From assembly GCF_004762035.2 (NCBI RefSeq), contig NZ_SIJK02000021.1:1-64000 (forward strand): a stretch of DNA of 64,000 bases. Reading direction: 5' to 3'. This DNA is from Candidatus Chloroploca mongolica (GTDB lineage: Bacteria > Chloroflexota > Chloroflexia > Chloroflexales > Chloroflexaceae). The notes beneath the pieces are model-generated. The model did no database searches, had not been told where the DNA came from, and worked only from the letters and a program-made list of their open reading frames with translations. Below are positions 8,918 to 16,948 of the stretch, piece by piece. The position numbers were made by a program, and so were the translations under genes. The stretch's first letter is position 1. Every line of letters starts with the position of its first letter.

Positions 8918-10000
8918 TCACGCAATCCCGGAAGCCTGCAGGCGTTCAGCGTTATCATGCACGATCAGGGCATCAATAATCTTATCCAGGTTGCCAGCGA
9001 GCACACCCGGCAGATTCGAGAAGTTCTGGCCGATACGATGATCGGTGATGCGATCCTGCGGGAAGTTGTAGGTACGAATCTTCTCGGCACGTTCACCGGT
9101 TCCAACCTGAGCAAGGCGTGATGAGCTCAGTTCACGATCTTGCTTCTCTTGTTCACGGGCATAGAGCCGCGCCCGCAGCACCGTCATCGCCTTATCCCGG
9201 TTCTTGATCTGCGAACGGCCATCCTGACATGTCACCACAATCTCATCAGGCGTTCCCGCTCGATACACCAGGCGCACCGCCGAGTCGGTCGTATTGACGC
9301 CCTGACCGCCGTGCCCACCGGCGCGGAAGACATCGAGGCGGATCTCATCAGACCTGATCTCAAATTCGGTTGGTTCGACCTCGGGCAAGACTGCAACCGT
9401 CGCCGTAGAGGTATGAATCCGCCCACGCGCCTCGGTCACGGGCACCCGCTGCACCCGATGCACGCCACCCTCATACTTCATTCGGCTATAGGCCCCTTCG
9501 CCACGGATCTCGAAGATCACTTCTTTCATCCCACCGGTATCACTTTCGGTGGTACTGTTCACTTCAACTTTCCACCCGCGCAACTCGGCATACCGGACAT
9601 ACATCCGATAGAGATCGCCGGCAAAAAGACCAGCCTCATCGCCGCCCTCGCCCTGCCGGATCTCCATAATGACATCTTTCGCATCATTCGGATCGCTCGG
9701 CAACAGCAACAAGCGGATCTCCTGGTCGAGCCTGGCAATCGTGGTCTGCTGCTGCTCCATCTCTTCTTGTGCAAGCGTCTTCAACTCGGGATCATCGGTC
9801 TCATACGCCATTGTCTGAGCCTCATCGAGCGCGGTGACGGCCTGACGATACGCGCGATAGGCGGTCACAAGGTCGGTCAAATCACTCTGTTCACGCGCAT
9901 ACTGTTGCAAGCGTGGCAAATCAGTAACCACCTCAGGGTTCGCCATCAGGTGATCAAGTTCTTCATAGCGGGCTTCAACAAGTTTTAGTTTATCAAACAT
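8918..10000 (-). CDS. prfA: Peptide chain release factor 1
   Basis: A 360-residue class I release factor. The conserved GGQ loop appears as RAGGHGGQGVNTTDSAVR around residue 225-242 and triggers peptidyl-tRNA hydrolysis. Length and the ending match RF1, which reads UAA and UAG. The ATG at 10000 has AAAGG nine bases upstream. A TTG three codons earlier is less likely. It sits downstream of rpsU with a hairpin between them, so prfA may be partly read through from the rpsU promoter. Confidence 0.95.
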   Translation of the reverse strand: MFDKLKLVEARYEELDHLMANPEVVTDLPRLQQYAREQSDLTDLVTAYRAYRQAVTALDEAQTMAYETDDPELKTLAQEEMEQQQTTIARLDQEIRLLLLPSDPNDAKDVIMEIRQGEGGDEAGLFAGDLYRMYVRYAELRGWKVEVNSTTESDTGGMKEVIFEIRGEGAYSRMKYEGGVHRVQRVPVTEARGRIHTSTATVAVLPEVEPTEFEIRSDEIRLDVFRAGGHGGQGVNTTDSAVRLVYRAGTPDEIVVTCQDGRSQIKNRDKAMTVLRARLYAREQEKQDRELSSSRLAQVGTGERAEKIRTYNFPQDRITDHRIGQNFSNLPGVLAGNLDKIIDALIVHDNAERLQASGIA

Positions 10001-10025
10001 ACAGTGCAACCTTTAAAAAGACACA

Positions 10026-10071
10026 AACGACACGAGAAGAGCGAACAAATGCCCGCTAGCCTCGTGTCGTT
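10026..10071 (-). terminator. Hairpin between rpsU and prfA
   Basis: Perfect 11-base arms AACGACACGAG (10026-10036) and CTCGTGTCGTT (10061-10071) enclose a 24-base loop. On the minus strand the hairpin is followed by TGTGTCTTTTT. It lies directly after the rpsU stop and could partly terminate or stabilise the rpsU transcript before prfA. Confidence 0.6.
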
Positions 10072-10084
10072 CTTTATGGATTGG

Positions 10085-10276
10085 TTAGAAACCCTTCGAC
10101 ATCTTCTTGCGCCGATTGCGCTCGGCACGACGACGTTTCTCCTTGCGCTGTTCGCTCTTGGAAACGAAGTGCATCTTCTCGCGATATGTTTTGGTAATCC
10201 GCTCAGAGACCACGCCCTTATTAAAACGGCGGATCAACTGCTCGACAGTCTCGCCTTCACGACGTTCTACACGCAT
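10085..10276 (-). CDS. rpsU: 30S ribosomal protein bS21
   Basis: A 63-residue very basic protein, MRVERREGETVEQLIRRFNK onward, ending KKMSKGF. It carries the family core (VEQLIRRFNKGVVSE..TK.YREKMHFV.KSE.RKEK). bS21 assembles late onto the 30S platform near the anti-Shine-Dalgarno helix and helps initiation. The in-frame reading extends upstream to 10486, but the upstream part is a transcribed leader, not protein. No clear ribosome binding site precedes the ATG. A consensus promoter lies about 175 bases upstream, giving a long structured leader. Confidence 0.93.
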   Translation of the reverse strand: MRVERREGETVEQLIRRFNKGVVSERITKTYREKMHFVSKSEQRKEKRRRAERNRRKKMSKGF

Positions 10277-10443
10277 TGCTCTGCATCGATCAATATCGTA
10301 CGACCACCTCAGATGACCTGGACTCTCATATGCGTGGGGCAGCGCCTGTTCCAGACACGCTTGATATTGATCTCGTCTGCTCACCCCCTTTGCCGTGGAT
10401 TTGGTGTGGCCCCATGCAGCCCTCAGAACAACGACGATACACC
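10277..10443 (-). promoter_or_regulatory. Long structured 5' leader of rpsU
   Basis: About 165 bases lie between the predicted transcription start and the rpsU ATG. GATCAATATC at 10288-10297 and GATATTGATC at 10363-10372 are exact complements and would close a roughly 65-base internal domain. One side of this stem begins 11 bases before the start codon, so it could mask or expose the start. I do not recognise a known riboswitch. Confidence 0.4.
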
Positions 10444-10450
10444 GTACAAA

Positions 10451-10479
10451 AGTATAGCCGAGATTCAGACGTTGTGCAA
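10451..10479 (-). promoter_or_regulatory. Sigma-70-type promoter for rpsU
   Basis: On the minus strand TTGCAC (10479-10474) and TATACT (10456-10451) are separated by exactly 17 bases. This is the best -35/-10 pair noticed in the window. It begins just 4 bases beyond the apt stop and would drive rpsU and perhaps prfA. Confidence 0.7.
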
Positions 10480-10482
10480 GTC

Positions 10483-11004
10483 TCAATATTGGATCAGCGA
10501 GTAGACCGGATAGCCCTCAAGTTTTTCGCGTCCATTGAGGAACGCCAACTCGATCACAAAGGCAAGTTCAACGACCCGTGCGCCAGCCTGTTCAATCAGT
10601 TGCGTGGCGGCACTGATCGTGCCACCCGTCGCCAGCAGATCATCAATCACAATGACCCGTGCCCCTGGCACAAACGCATCACGGTGAATCTCCAGTTTGC
10701 TGGTACCATATTCCAACGCATACTCGATCTGATAGGTATCAGCCGGCAACTTGCCCGGCTTGCGCACAGGCACCAGGCCTACCTTCAGTTCCAGGGCAAG
10801 CGGGGCGCTAAAGATAAACCCCCGCGATTCGATCCCCACCACCGCATCGATCCCCAGTGGCCGGTACCGGTCAGCCAGCGTCGTGATCACTTGCTGAAAC
10901 GCCGATCCATTGCTGATCAGCGTGGTGATATCCTTGAACTGAATGCCCGGAATCGGAAAATCGGGCACGTTGCGCACCAGACTCGCAAGATCCACGTTCG
11001 TCAT
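10483..11004 (-). CDS. apt: Adenine phosphoribosyltransferase
   Basis: A 173-residue type I phosphoribosyltransferase converting adenine and PRPP to AMP (purine salvage). The PRPP loop VIVIDDLLATGGT lies near residues 120-132, preceded by the family's GIESRGFIF. PDFPIPGIQFKDITTL near the N-terminus is diagnostic of Apt. The ATG has a perfect AGGAGG six bases upstream. With the adenosine deaminase family gene 1.6 kb downstream this run holds two purine salvage genes. Confidence 0.95.
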   Translation of the reverse strand: MTNVDLASLVRNVPDFPIPGIQFKDITTLISNGSAFQQVITTLADRYRPLGIDAVVGIESRGFIFSAPLALELKVGLVPVRKPGKLPADTYQIEYALEYGTSKLEIHRDAFVPGARVIVIDDLLATGGTISAATQLIEQAGARVVELAFVIELAFLNGREKLEGYPVYSLIQY

Positions 11005-11055
11005 CGCTCCTCCTAGACTCGAGGCAGGTATACCATTGAGACCATGCCTATTATA

Positions 11056-11457
11056 CTAGCGAACGACCACCTCGACGGTAAAACTCCGCACCGGCATTTC
11101 ATCTGGCTCAAAGGGACGTTTATAGCCAATTGTCAACATGGTTGTCCCCGCACCTTGCGCCATAAACCGCAGGGTCTCCATCCCGCCAGCACCGGGCATG
11201 CTCGCGCCCTGGACATACTCGGCCTCACCCTGCTGCGCGATGATTGCCTCATCGCCAGCGATGAACTGCCAGCCATAGCCGGTTGAGGGATTGCTCGGCA
11301 GCGTAATCGCCAACGCCTGTCCCACCGCCAGTTCAACAGTCTGACCGACCGCATCGTCGGTCAGTTGCACCTCGGGCAAGGGCGGTTGGGGCTGGGCACA
11401 TGCAGCCAGACTCAGCAGCAGGACGATCACGAAAACGAGACGTTGTGTGCGGTGCAT
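11056..11457 (-). CDS. Chagasin-family protease inhibitor, lipoprotein
   Basis: A 133-residue exported protein. The signal peptide ends in a lipobox (LSLAAC, Cys20), so it should be lipid-anchored outside the membrane. The mature part has all three inhibitor loops of chagasin (peptidase inhibitor I42): NPSTGYGW near 57-64, GAGGMETL near 89-96, and KRPFE near 113-117. The family blocks papain-like cysteine proteases by inserting these loops into the active-site cleft. The start at 11457 has AAAGGAA upstream. A longer in-frame reading includes a dispersed repeat and is not credible. The target protease is unknown. Confidence 0.85.
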   Translation of the reverse strand: MHRTQRLVFVIVLLLSLAACAQPQPPLPEVQLTDDAVGQTVELAVGQALAITLPSNPSTGYGWQFIAGDEAIIAQQGEAEYVQGASMPGAGGMETLRFMAQGAGTTMLTIGYKRPFEPDEMPVRSFTVEVVVR

Positions 11458-11496
11458 CGATAGTTCCTTTTTAATGCTTAAAACCAATACTTTTCC

Positions 11497-11595
11497 AATA
11501 AGCTCACGCGAAGGCGCGAAGGGTTCGCTCACGTACGCGAAAAACGTTGCGCCTTTGCGTCTTTGCGTCAAAACAAGCGCCTTATTGCAAGGTAT
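11497..11595. repeat. Dispersed octamer-type repeat (copy A)
   Basis: The sequence has GCTCACGCGAAGGCGCGAAGG at one end and GCGCCTTTGCGTCTTTGCG followed by TCAAAAC at the other. It is built from repeating GCGAAG/GCAAAG octamer-like units. The same arrangement occurs at 17575, 41341 and 62074, and partly at 27927 and 49300. It abuts the stop codon of the glycosyltransferase gene. Confidence 0.75.
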
Positions 11596-11600
11596 TGTGC

Positions 11601-12737
11601 TTAAAAACCCCTCACGGCGGCTTCGTAGGCGGCAAGCGTTCGTTCTGCCGTCGTATGCCACGAAAAAGCCTCGGCACGGCGCAGACCACGCTCACGCAGT
11701 TCATGGTGCAACGCGCGGTCGTCGAGCAGGGCTATGATCGCCTGCGCAAAGGCCCCGGCATCGTGCGGGTTGACCATCAGGCCGGCGTCACCAACAACCT
11801 CGGGCAGGCTGGCGCTCGCCGAGGTGATCACCGGGGTACCACAGGCCATCGCTTCAAGCGGCGGCATCCCAAACCCTTCATAGATTGAAGGAAAGACAAA
11901 GACGGTCGCAGCAGCATACCAGAGTGGCAGTTCCTCTTCTTCAATATAGCCGACAAACTCCACCAGATCGCGCAACCCAAGCGCCTCGAGACGCTGAAAG
12001 ACGGCATCGTAGAGCCAGCCCTTGCCGCCACCAATCAGCAATGGAACCTGATGGGTGCGCACGACCTGGGCATACGCATCAAGCAGAGTCGTCAGGTTTT
12101 TGCGTGGCTCAAGGGTACCGACGGTCAAGAGAAAGCGCTCGGGCAGGCCTTTGCGGGCGCGGAAATGAGCGAGCACACCTGGCTCGGGGGGGCGAAAATG
12201 GTCACGGACGGCGTTAGGGGTAACGATAATGCGATCCTCTGGAATGCCCAGCAAGCCTACAACTTCGCGTTTGGTATGCTCAGACACCGCCAGAATCCGT
12301 GACGCCCGCCTGGCGCTCAGGCGGGTCGCAAAATCAAGATAGGTTCGATTATAGGCCCGAAAGGTCTGAGGGAACCGAATAAACGCGAGATCGTGGATGG
12401 TAATGACGCTCGGCACGGGGCAAAAGAGCGGGGCCACATTCAAGACCCCATGAAAAAGATCGGCGCGCATCGAACGCAGCAAGAGCGGGGCGAGCAGTTG
12501 TTCCCACGGAATCCGCACGCGAGGATTGATCGTCGGCAGATGGCTGGGGCGCACACAAAAGTTGGGGGGCAACCCGAGGGCCGCACTGGTCAACCCACGG
12601 GTTGTATAGACGGTATACCGATTCTGGCGATCAAGGCGACCGAGGTGCAGCAACACCTGTTCAATATAGTGCGAAACACCGGCGCGCCGGAAGGAACGGG
12701 TATGGGCAAGCAGGTGGGCATTGATGGCAATATGCAT
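11601..12737 (-). CDS. Glycosyltransferase family 4 (GT-B)
   Basis: A 378-residue cytoplasmic glycosyltransferase. The donor-binding C-terminal half carries LLTVGTLEPRKNLTTLL (near 200) and the retaining-enzyme signature FPSIYEGFGMPPLEAMACGTP (near 280-300), typical of GT4 enzymes using nucleotide sugars. It probably adds a mannose- or glucose-like sugar to a lipid or polysaccharide. Neither donor nor acceptor can be told. It follows lepB by 30 bases in the same direction. A dispersed repeat begins six bases after its stop. Confidence 0.85.
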   Translation of the reverse strand: MHIAINAHLLAHTRSFRRAGVSHYIEQVLLHLGRLDRQNRYTVYTTRGLTSAALGLPPNFCVRPSHLPTINPRVRIPWEQLLAPLLLRSMRADLFHGVLNVAPLFCPVPSVITIHDLAFIRFPQTFRAYNRTYLDFATRLSARRASRILAVSEHTKREVVGLLGIPEDRIIVTPNAVRDHFRPPEPGVLAHFRARKGLPERFLLTVGTLEPRKNLTTLLDAYAQVVRTHQVPLLIGGGKGWLYDAVFQRLEALGLRDLVEFVGYIEEEELPLWYAAATVFVFPSIYEGFGMPPLEAMACGTPVITSASASLPEVVGDAGLMVNPHDAGAFAQAIIALLDDRALHHELRERGLRRAEAFSWHTTAERTLAAYEAAVRGF

Positions 12738-12767
12738 AGAATTGATCGTTCCTCGTAGCCCGTCGCG

Positions 12768-13562
12768 CTACGGTTCAAAGGCAAGCTCGGCTGGCGGTTG
12801 ATGAGCATCAGCCAGCGACGCATAGTCATGGTGCGGCACGAGCCCCCACTCGCTCAGCGGATAATAGACAAACCAGGCTTTCCCCACCACTCGCTCGAAA
12901 GCCAGGGGCCCCCACTCACGTGAGTCACTCGAATTAGCCCGATTATCCCCCATCACAAAGAGATGGCCTTCGGGCACCACGAGCGGGACAGTTTGACATG
13001 CCGAATTGATCATACAGTAGGTTGAGGCACCACCCAGATAGGGCTGCGCAAGCTCCTGACCATTCACAAAAACCTTGCCATCGCGGATCTCTACGCTATC
13101 ACCAGGCAAGCCGATCACACGTTTGATATAATCCTTGGCAACATCATTCGGATACTCAAAGACAACGATATCACCACGGCGTGGCTGATGAAACGGATAA
13201 ATAATGCGTTGGGGCAAATCCTCCTGGCCGGGCATCAGGCGCAACGGTGCATTGAGGTCAAAGTGAAAATAGACCAACTTGTTGACAAGGATATACTGAC
13301 CACTGTGCATCGTCGGCTCCATGCTACTTCCTTCGATCTTGAAGTTCTGCACCATGCCGCGCACAATAAAGAAGATCAACAAAATAAAGAGCGCTGTTTC
13401 CAACAATTCGCGCACAACCCGGCGCACCTGGGTCAAACGGAGCCCGGGGTGCGGCGGTTCGGCAAGCTGCGTCCAGGGCTGATCATCACCAGGGGAACGC
13501 TCATGCTGAACGGAACGAGCAACCTCATCGCGTTGCCCGGGCCGGAGGGGGGTGTCTTCCAT
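12768..13562 (-). CDS. lepB: Signal peptidase I
   Basis: A 264-residue type I signal peptidase that removes signal peptides from exported proteins. One membrane anchor (about 52-75) is followed by the catalytic serine in GSSMEPTM (near 78-85), the catalytic lysine in DYIKRVIGLPGD (near 140), and MGDNRANSSDSREWG near 205. The N-terminal about 45 residues are hydrophilic and unusually long. I chose the ATG at 13562 over a TTG four codons earlier. It is divergent from the AmrS-like gene across 92 bases. Confidence 0.93.
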   Translation of the reverse strand: MEDTPLRPGQRDEVARSVQHERSPGDDQPWTQLAEPPHPGLRLTQVRRVVRELLETALFILLIFFIVRGMVQNFKIEGSSMEPTMHSGQYILVNKLVYFHFDLNAPLRLMPGQEDLPQRIIYPFHQPRRGDIVVFEYPNDVAKDYIKRVIGLPGDSVEIRDGKVFVNGQELAQPYLGGASTYCMINSACQTVPLVVPEGHLFVMGDNRANSSDSREWGPLAFERVVGKAWFVYYPLSEWGLVPHHDYASLADAHQPPAELAFEP

Positions 13563-13654
13563 GAAGTTTCTCAAATTGGCCCACGAATACCTATGTTACA
13601 CTGTCCTATTATACGTCATCTCATGAATGCAATGCTAGAGCAACAGGAACTCGC

Positions 13655-14653
13655 ATGACAGACGCGCACAACCTCGCCGATCTCGTCATCGCCAGAGAAG
13701 AACATCAAACGACATGTCAGGCGTGCCAATGGCGTTGCACCCTCACTCCTGGCGAAACCGGGCGCTGCCAGATGCGCATCGGGGTCGAAGGCGGCATCGC
13801 CATGCTCAACTACGAACGCATTGCGGGCGCAGCGCTCGGGCCGATTGAAGATTATCGGCTCTGGCACTTCTTTCCCGACACGATGACGTTGGCGCTGGGC
13901 GGATGGGGGTATGCAACGCTGGTGGATCAGGAACGCGGACTGTATGCCACGCTCCCCGAAGATCCGGCGCAGCAACGGCGGCTTGACCCCGAACGTGCGG
14001 CCAACGTCGCCCTCGAACGACTCTGTCGAGGGGTCATCTGGGCCTTTGGTGAGCCAGCGGTCAACTTTGAATATGTCCGCAACCTGTTGCAACTCTGCCG
14101 GGCGACCAGTCGCTACACTGCGCTGGTAACGACGGGAGCCTTCACCATCGAAGCGCTTGATGCGCTCGGGCACTACCTTGACGGTATGAGTCTCGACCTG
14201 CGTGGGTTTAGCGACGAGAGCTATGCGCGGCTCGGCGGGCTCCCCGCGTGGCGCGAAATCTTGGGCATCGCCGAGCGTGCCCAGCAACGCTGGCAATGCC
14301 ACCTCGAAGTAACCACCCGCATCCATCACGGGGTCAACGACAACCCTGACGAACTGCAAGCGCTCATCGACTGGATCCGTGACACCCTGGGTGCGGCCAC
14401 GCCCTGGCATATCCTGCCTGGCGATACCGGCAGTGCCACAGCTGCCTCAACCATGCGCGCACGGAGGCTCGGCCACGAACGCGGCCTTTTCCACATCTAC
14501 GGCCTGGAACCAGACCAAGAGACCCTATGCCCCCACTGCGAGCAAACCCTGATCACACGCACCAACGGCAGCACGCGCATCGTCGGCCTCGACGGCACAG
14601 CCTGCACCGGATGTGGGCAAGAAACGGGGATCAGACGATCGATTTTTAAGTAA
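13655..14653 (+). CDS. AmrS-like radical SAM homologue lacking the cluster cysteines
   Basis: A 332-residue protein that follows the AmmeMemoRadiSam radical SAM (AmrS / PFL-activase-like) fold along its length. It has an N-terminal CQACQWRC and GRCQMR, then GPIEDYRLWHFFP, LVTTGAFT, SLDLRGFSDESY, HLEVTTRIHHGVND, TPWHIL, and a C-terminal zinc-ribbon-like CPHC...CTGC. Where AmrS carries the CxxxCxxC that holds the 4Fe-4S cluster, this protein reads GGWGYATLVDQERG, with no cysteine. It therefore probably cannot do standard radical SAM chemistry. AGGAACTCGC precedes the ATG. No Memo or AMMECR1 gene is adjacent. The function is unknown. Confidence 0.7.
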   Translation: MTDAHNLADLVIAREEHQTTCQACQWRCTLTPGETGRCQMRIGVEGGIAMLNYERIAGAALGPIEDYRLWHFFPDTMTLALGGWGYATLVDQERGLYATLPEDPAQQRRLDPERAANVALERLCRGVIWAFGEPAVNFEYVRNLLQLCRATSRYTALVTTGAFTIEALDALGHYLDGMSLDLRGFSDESYARLGGLPAWREILGIAERAQQRWQCHLEVTTRIHHGVNDNPDELQALIDWIRDTLGAATPWHILPGDTGSATAASTMRARRLGHERGLFHIYGLEPDQETLCPHCEQTLITRTNGSTRIVGLDGTACTGCGQETGIRRSIFK

Positions 14654-14674
14654 GCGTGTAGGTCAATCGCCCTA

Positions 14675-14749
14675 CCGCTTACCCTAGGGCTACGCTGAAA
14701 ATGGGGGAACGTGGTTCCCCCATTTTCAGCGTAGCCCTGCCGCTTACCC
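14675..14749. repeat. Palindromic repeat P, copy 1, with flanking direct repeats
   Basis: Perfect 25-base arms (14686-14710 and 14714-14738) surround a GTG loop. CCGCTTACCC occurs as a direct repeat at 14675-14684 and 14740-14749, one base from each end, as a target duplication would. The same palindrome occurs at 53345-53403, and one half-arm at about 29457. Here it lies between two convergent genes. Confidence 0.85.
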
Positions 14750-16198
14750 CGCTGGCCGTCCATTGCGACAGAGGATCACCGCAGTGCGGGTGTCGGTGTG
14801 ATAGTCGTAGAACTGTTCGTCTAGCTTGAGCACGATCTGGTAGCCTGGGGTGAGTACCTGGAGGTAGTTTTGGCCTGGTTCAGGGCAACCCAGTGAGCCG
14901 TCCGGCCAGACGACTTCGTCTGCAAGGTGCAGGCTGATTGCTGCAAACGAGGCGCCGGTACGCTTGATGAGATCGGCTTGCGCAAGGGCAATCGCTCGGT
15001 CGATGCCACGCGCAAGACCCTCGATGATCACCGGTTGGCGCGCAATGATTGTTTCGCTGCCATCAAGCGGCGAGATGACAAAGACCTCGATGACACCAGG
15101 GGTTTCGGTTTCGGGTGGCGTGAATACGAGGCTCGCCACAAAGGGGCCGGGAATGTTGAGATCGGGACGCTGCACCGAGGTTCCACCCTGGGCGATGATC
15201 GCGCCGCTGGCCGTGCGTAGCCGGAGATCAATGCCCGCCTCAAAGGCTCGCCCTCGCTCAAAGCCTTGCACAAGTACCGGACTGCTGATGCGCGTCGCCG
15301 CCGCCGGTACCGTAATCAACGCTTGCTGTCCCTCGGCAAAGGGGAGTTCGTAACGCCAACGGTAGTAGTGCAGGCCGACATTGCCCATTTCGACCTGAAA
15401 TTGGGGCGGGTTGCTCGGGGTGTAGGTCAGCAACCGCCGCTCGAAGGGCTGCACCATGACGTCACGCTCGACCCCGGCAATCGGGACACGCACCCAGAAG
15501 GCGTCAGCAAGAGGATAACCCGCTATATAGAGCCAGTCAAAACGCGGGGTTACTTGCACAAAACGCCGCTTCTCGTACACGACTCCGCCTTCGTTGAGGT
15601 ATGACCAGAAGGCACGTGGAATGCCATACCCATTGACGACTGCGCTGTCAATCCGTGCCGCCGCAAGGTTGGCGAACTCTGGGGCGGCTCGCAAGCCAAC
15701 AGGCGTCAACCGCTCTGCGACGGTATCGCCAGGGCCAAGGCGCGGTTGCACCCGTACATAGGGCTGCAAATCGGCGTAGGTTGGAAAGGTCGCGTTAGGA
15801 TCGCCCGCCACCGGGATGGTCGCTGGTGCCAACGCCACAAAAGCGCCATTGCCAACCTGCACCCGCCCATCAATCATGTCACGCACGAGTAACCCGCTCG
15901 TGACAAACCAGAGGCTAGCTGGATCACCAAGCGGATCATTGATCTCCATCCGCCCCTTGTCGAAGTATTGCACCGAGCGAAACTGCTCTGGCCCATCAAC
16001 ATACCACTCCCGCAGCCCTTGCGTGCGCGGAACTGGCCCCCAGAGCCACGAATGGCTGCCGCGCCCCTGCTGTACCGGGTAATCGCTGCGCTCCCAGATC
16101 GTCCTAAAAGCGGGAGGATCAGAGGTCTGGGCCGCAGCACTCAGCGGCAGAAAGATGGTCAGCAGAAGCAAAAGACCGAAGAAATAGCGCATAGACAT
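14744..16198 (-). CDS. Secreted protein with Gmad2-type domain
   Basis: A 484-residue protein with a signal peptide (MSMRYFFGLLLLLTIFLPLS, cut near AAAQT). The central third is a repeat-poor beta-rich region of unknown type. Around 300-390, ISSPVLVQGFERGRAFEAGI to VFVISPLDGSE fits a Gmad2 immunoglobulin-like domain, which occurs in cell-envelope and spore proteins. The C-terminal about 90 residues, with WPDGSLGCPEPG and LTPGYQIVL, match a small domain I know from other Chloroflexota and cyanobacterial exported proteins. GAGGTG precedes the ATG. It starts 3 bases after the Lgt-like gene, so both are in one operon. The role is probably structural or binding. Confidence 0.65.
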   Translation of the reverse strand: MSMRYFFGLLLLLTIFLPLSAAAQTSDPPAFRTIWERSDYPVQQGRGSHSWLWGPVPRTQGLREWYVDGPEQFRSVQYFDKGRMEINDPLGDPASLWFVTSGLLVRDMIDGRVQVGNGAFVALAPATIPVAGDPNATFPTYADLQPYVRVQPRLGPGDTVAERLTPVGLRAAPEFANLAAARIDSAVVNGYGIPRAFWSYLNEGGVVYEKRRFVQVTPRFDWLYIAGYPLADAFWVRVPIAGVERDVMVQPFERRLLTYTPSNPPQFQVEMGNVGLHYYRWRYELPFAEGQQALITVPAAATRISSPVLVQGFERGRAFEAGIDLRLRTASGAIIAQGGTSVQRPDLNIPGPFVASLVFTPPETETPGVIEVFVISPLDGSETIIARQPVIIEGLARGIDRAIALAQADLIKRTGASFAAISLHLADEVVWPDGSLGCPEPGQNYLQVLTPGYQIVLKLDEQFYDYHTDTRTAVILCRNGRPAG

Positions 16199-16201
16199 GG
16201 T

Positions 16202-16948
16202 TCACCTCATATAATCGGGATGCAGTTGTATCTTCTTGCGCCCCCACCTCATCGCCCCGAGCATGAGGCCCAGGCCGACGATCTGCGCTATCCGCAGGCC
16301 AAAAACGGTCAGCAGTGCGTCGCCACGCAGTGGTTCAAGCAACAGCATCGTCAGGCCCTGCAGCCAAAGGTAGGCGGCAAAGAGTGCCCCCGGTGCCAGG
16401 GAACGTCGGGCAAGTAGCTGAAGGATGCCATAGCTGATCAGCGCCGCAAGCATCAGATAGATCTGCGTTGGGTGGCGTATGGTGCCAAAAAGCGGAATGC
16501 CCCAGGGCAACGCCGTTGGGAGGCCAAAGGCTTCGCCGCTGAGCAAGAGACCGAGGCTGGCAATGGCCTGTACAAGTGGCAAGGTCAGCGCCGCTACATC
16601 CGCGCTCGGCGCGAGGTCGCACCGACGCCAACGACACCAGAGCCACACTGAGGCCATGCCACCGATCAACGCACCTGCCCAGGCGAGATCGGCAACCCGT
16701 AGCGCCACAAAAAGCCCAGGATTGCGCCCATAGAGATCCCAGTTGAAAAGGCCATACCAGAGCCGTCCGCCAACGAGTGCGCCTGCGAGTACCGGCAAGG
16801 TGAGGCTGGAAACCTGATCGGCCAGTTCCGCGCCGCCCCGCTGACGCGCGATGCGTTCGCTCAGGAACATCCCCACCATGATGCCGAGCAGCAGCAGCAG
16901 ACCGCCACTGCTCAGGTTGAGCGGGCCAAGTGGAATGAGGGGATACAT
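16202..16948 (-). CDS. Divergent prolipoprotein diacylglyceryl transferase homologue
   Basis: A 248-residue membrane protein with about seven helices that follows the Lgt plan: MYPLIPLGPLNLSSGG, GGRLWYGL, WAGALIGG, LSGEAFGLP, RHPTQIYLM. True Lgt enzymes, which transfer diacylglycerol to the lipobox cysteine, have HGG and GRxGNFxN motifs at the third and fourth positions. Here these read WAG and SLGLLLSGE, so the histidine and the arginine/asparagine are missing. It may be an inactive or re-purposed paralogue. It shares TAATG with the TlpA gene upstream. Confidence 0.65.
   Translation of the reverse strand: MYPLIPLGPLNLSSGGLLLLLGIMVGMFLSERIARQRGGAELADQVSSLTLPVLAGALVGGRLWYGLFNWDLYGRNPGLFVALRVADLAWAGALIGGMASVWLWCRWRRCDLAPSADVAALTLPLVQAIASLGLLLSGEAFGLPTALPWGIPLFGTIRHPTQIYLMLAALISYGILQLLARRSLAPGALFAAYLWLQGLTMLLLEPLRGDALLTVFGLRIAQIVGLGLMLGAMRWGRKKIQLHPDYMR

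Noticed and set aside
10277-10486. N-terminal extension of ribosomal protein bS21
   Set aside because: The extension contains the rpsU promoter and does not resemble bS21, which is about 60-70 residues.
14686-14738. Palindrome P as an ordinary bidirectional terminator
   Set aside because: It lacks a T-run and an identical copy at 53345 lies between divergent genes, so a dispersed element is the better reading.
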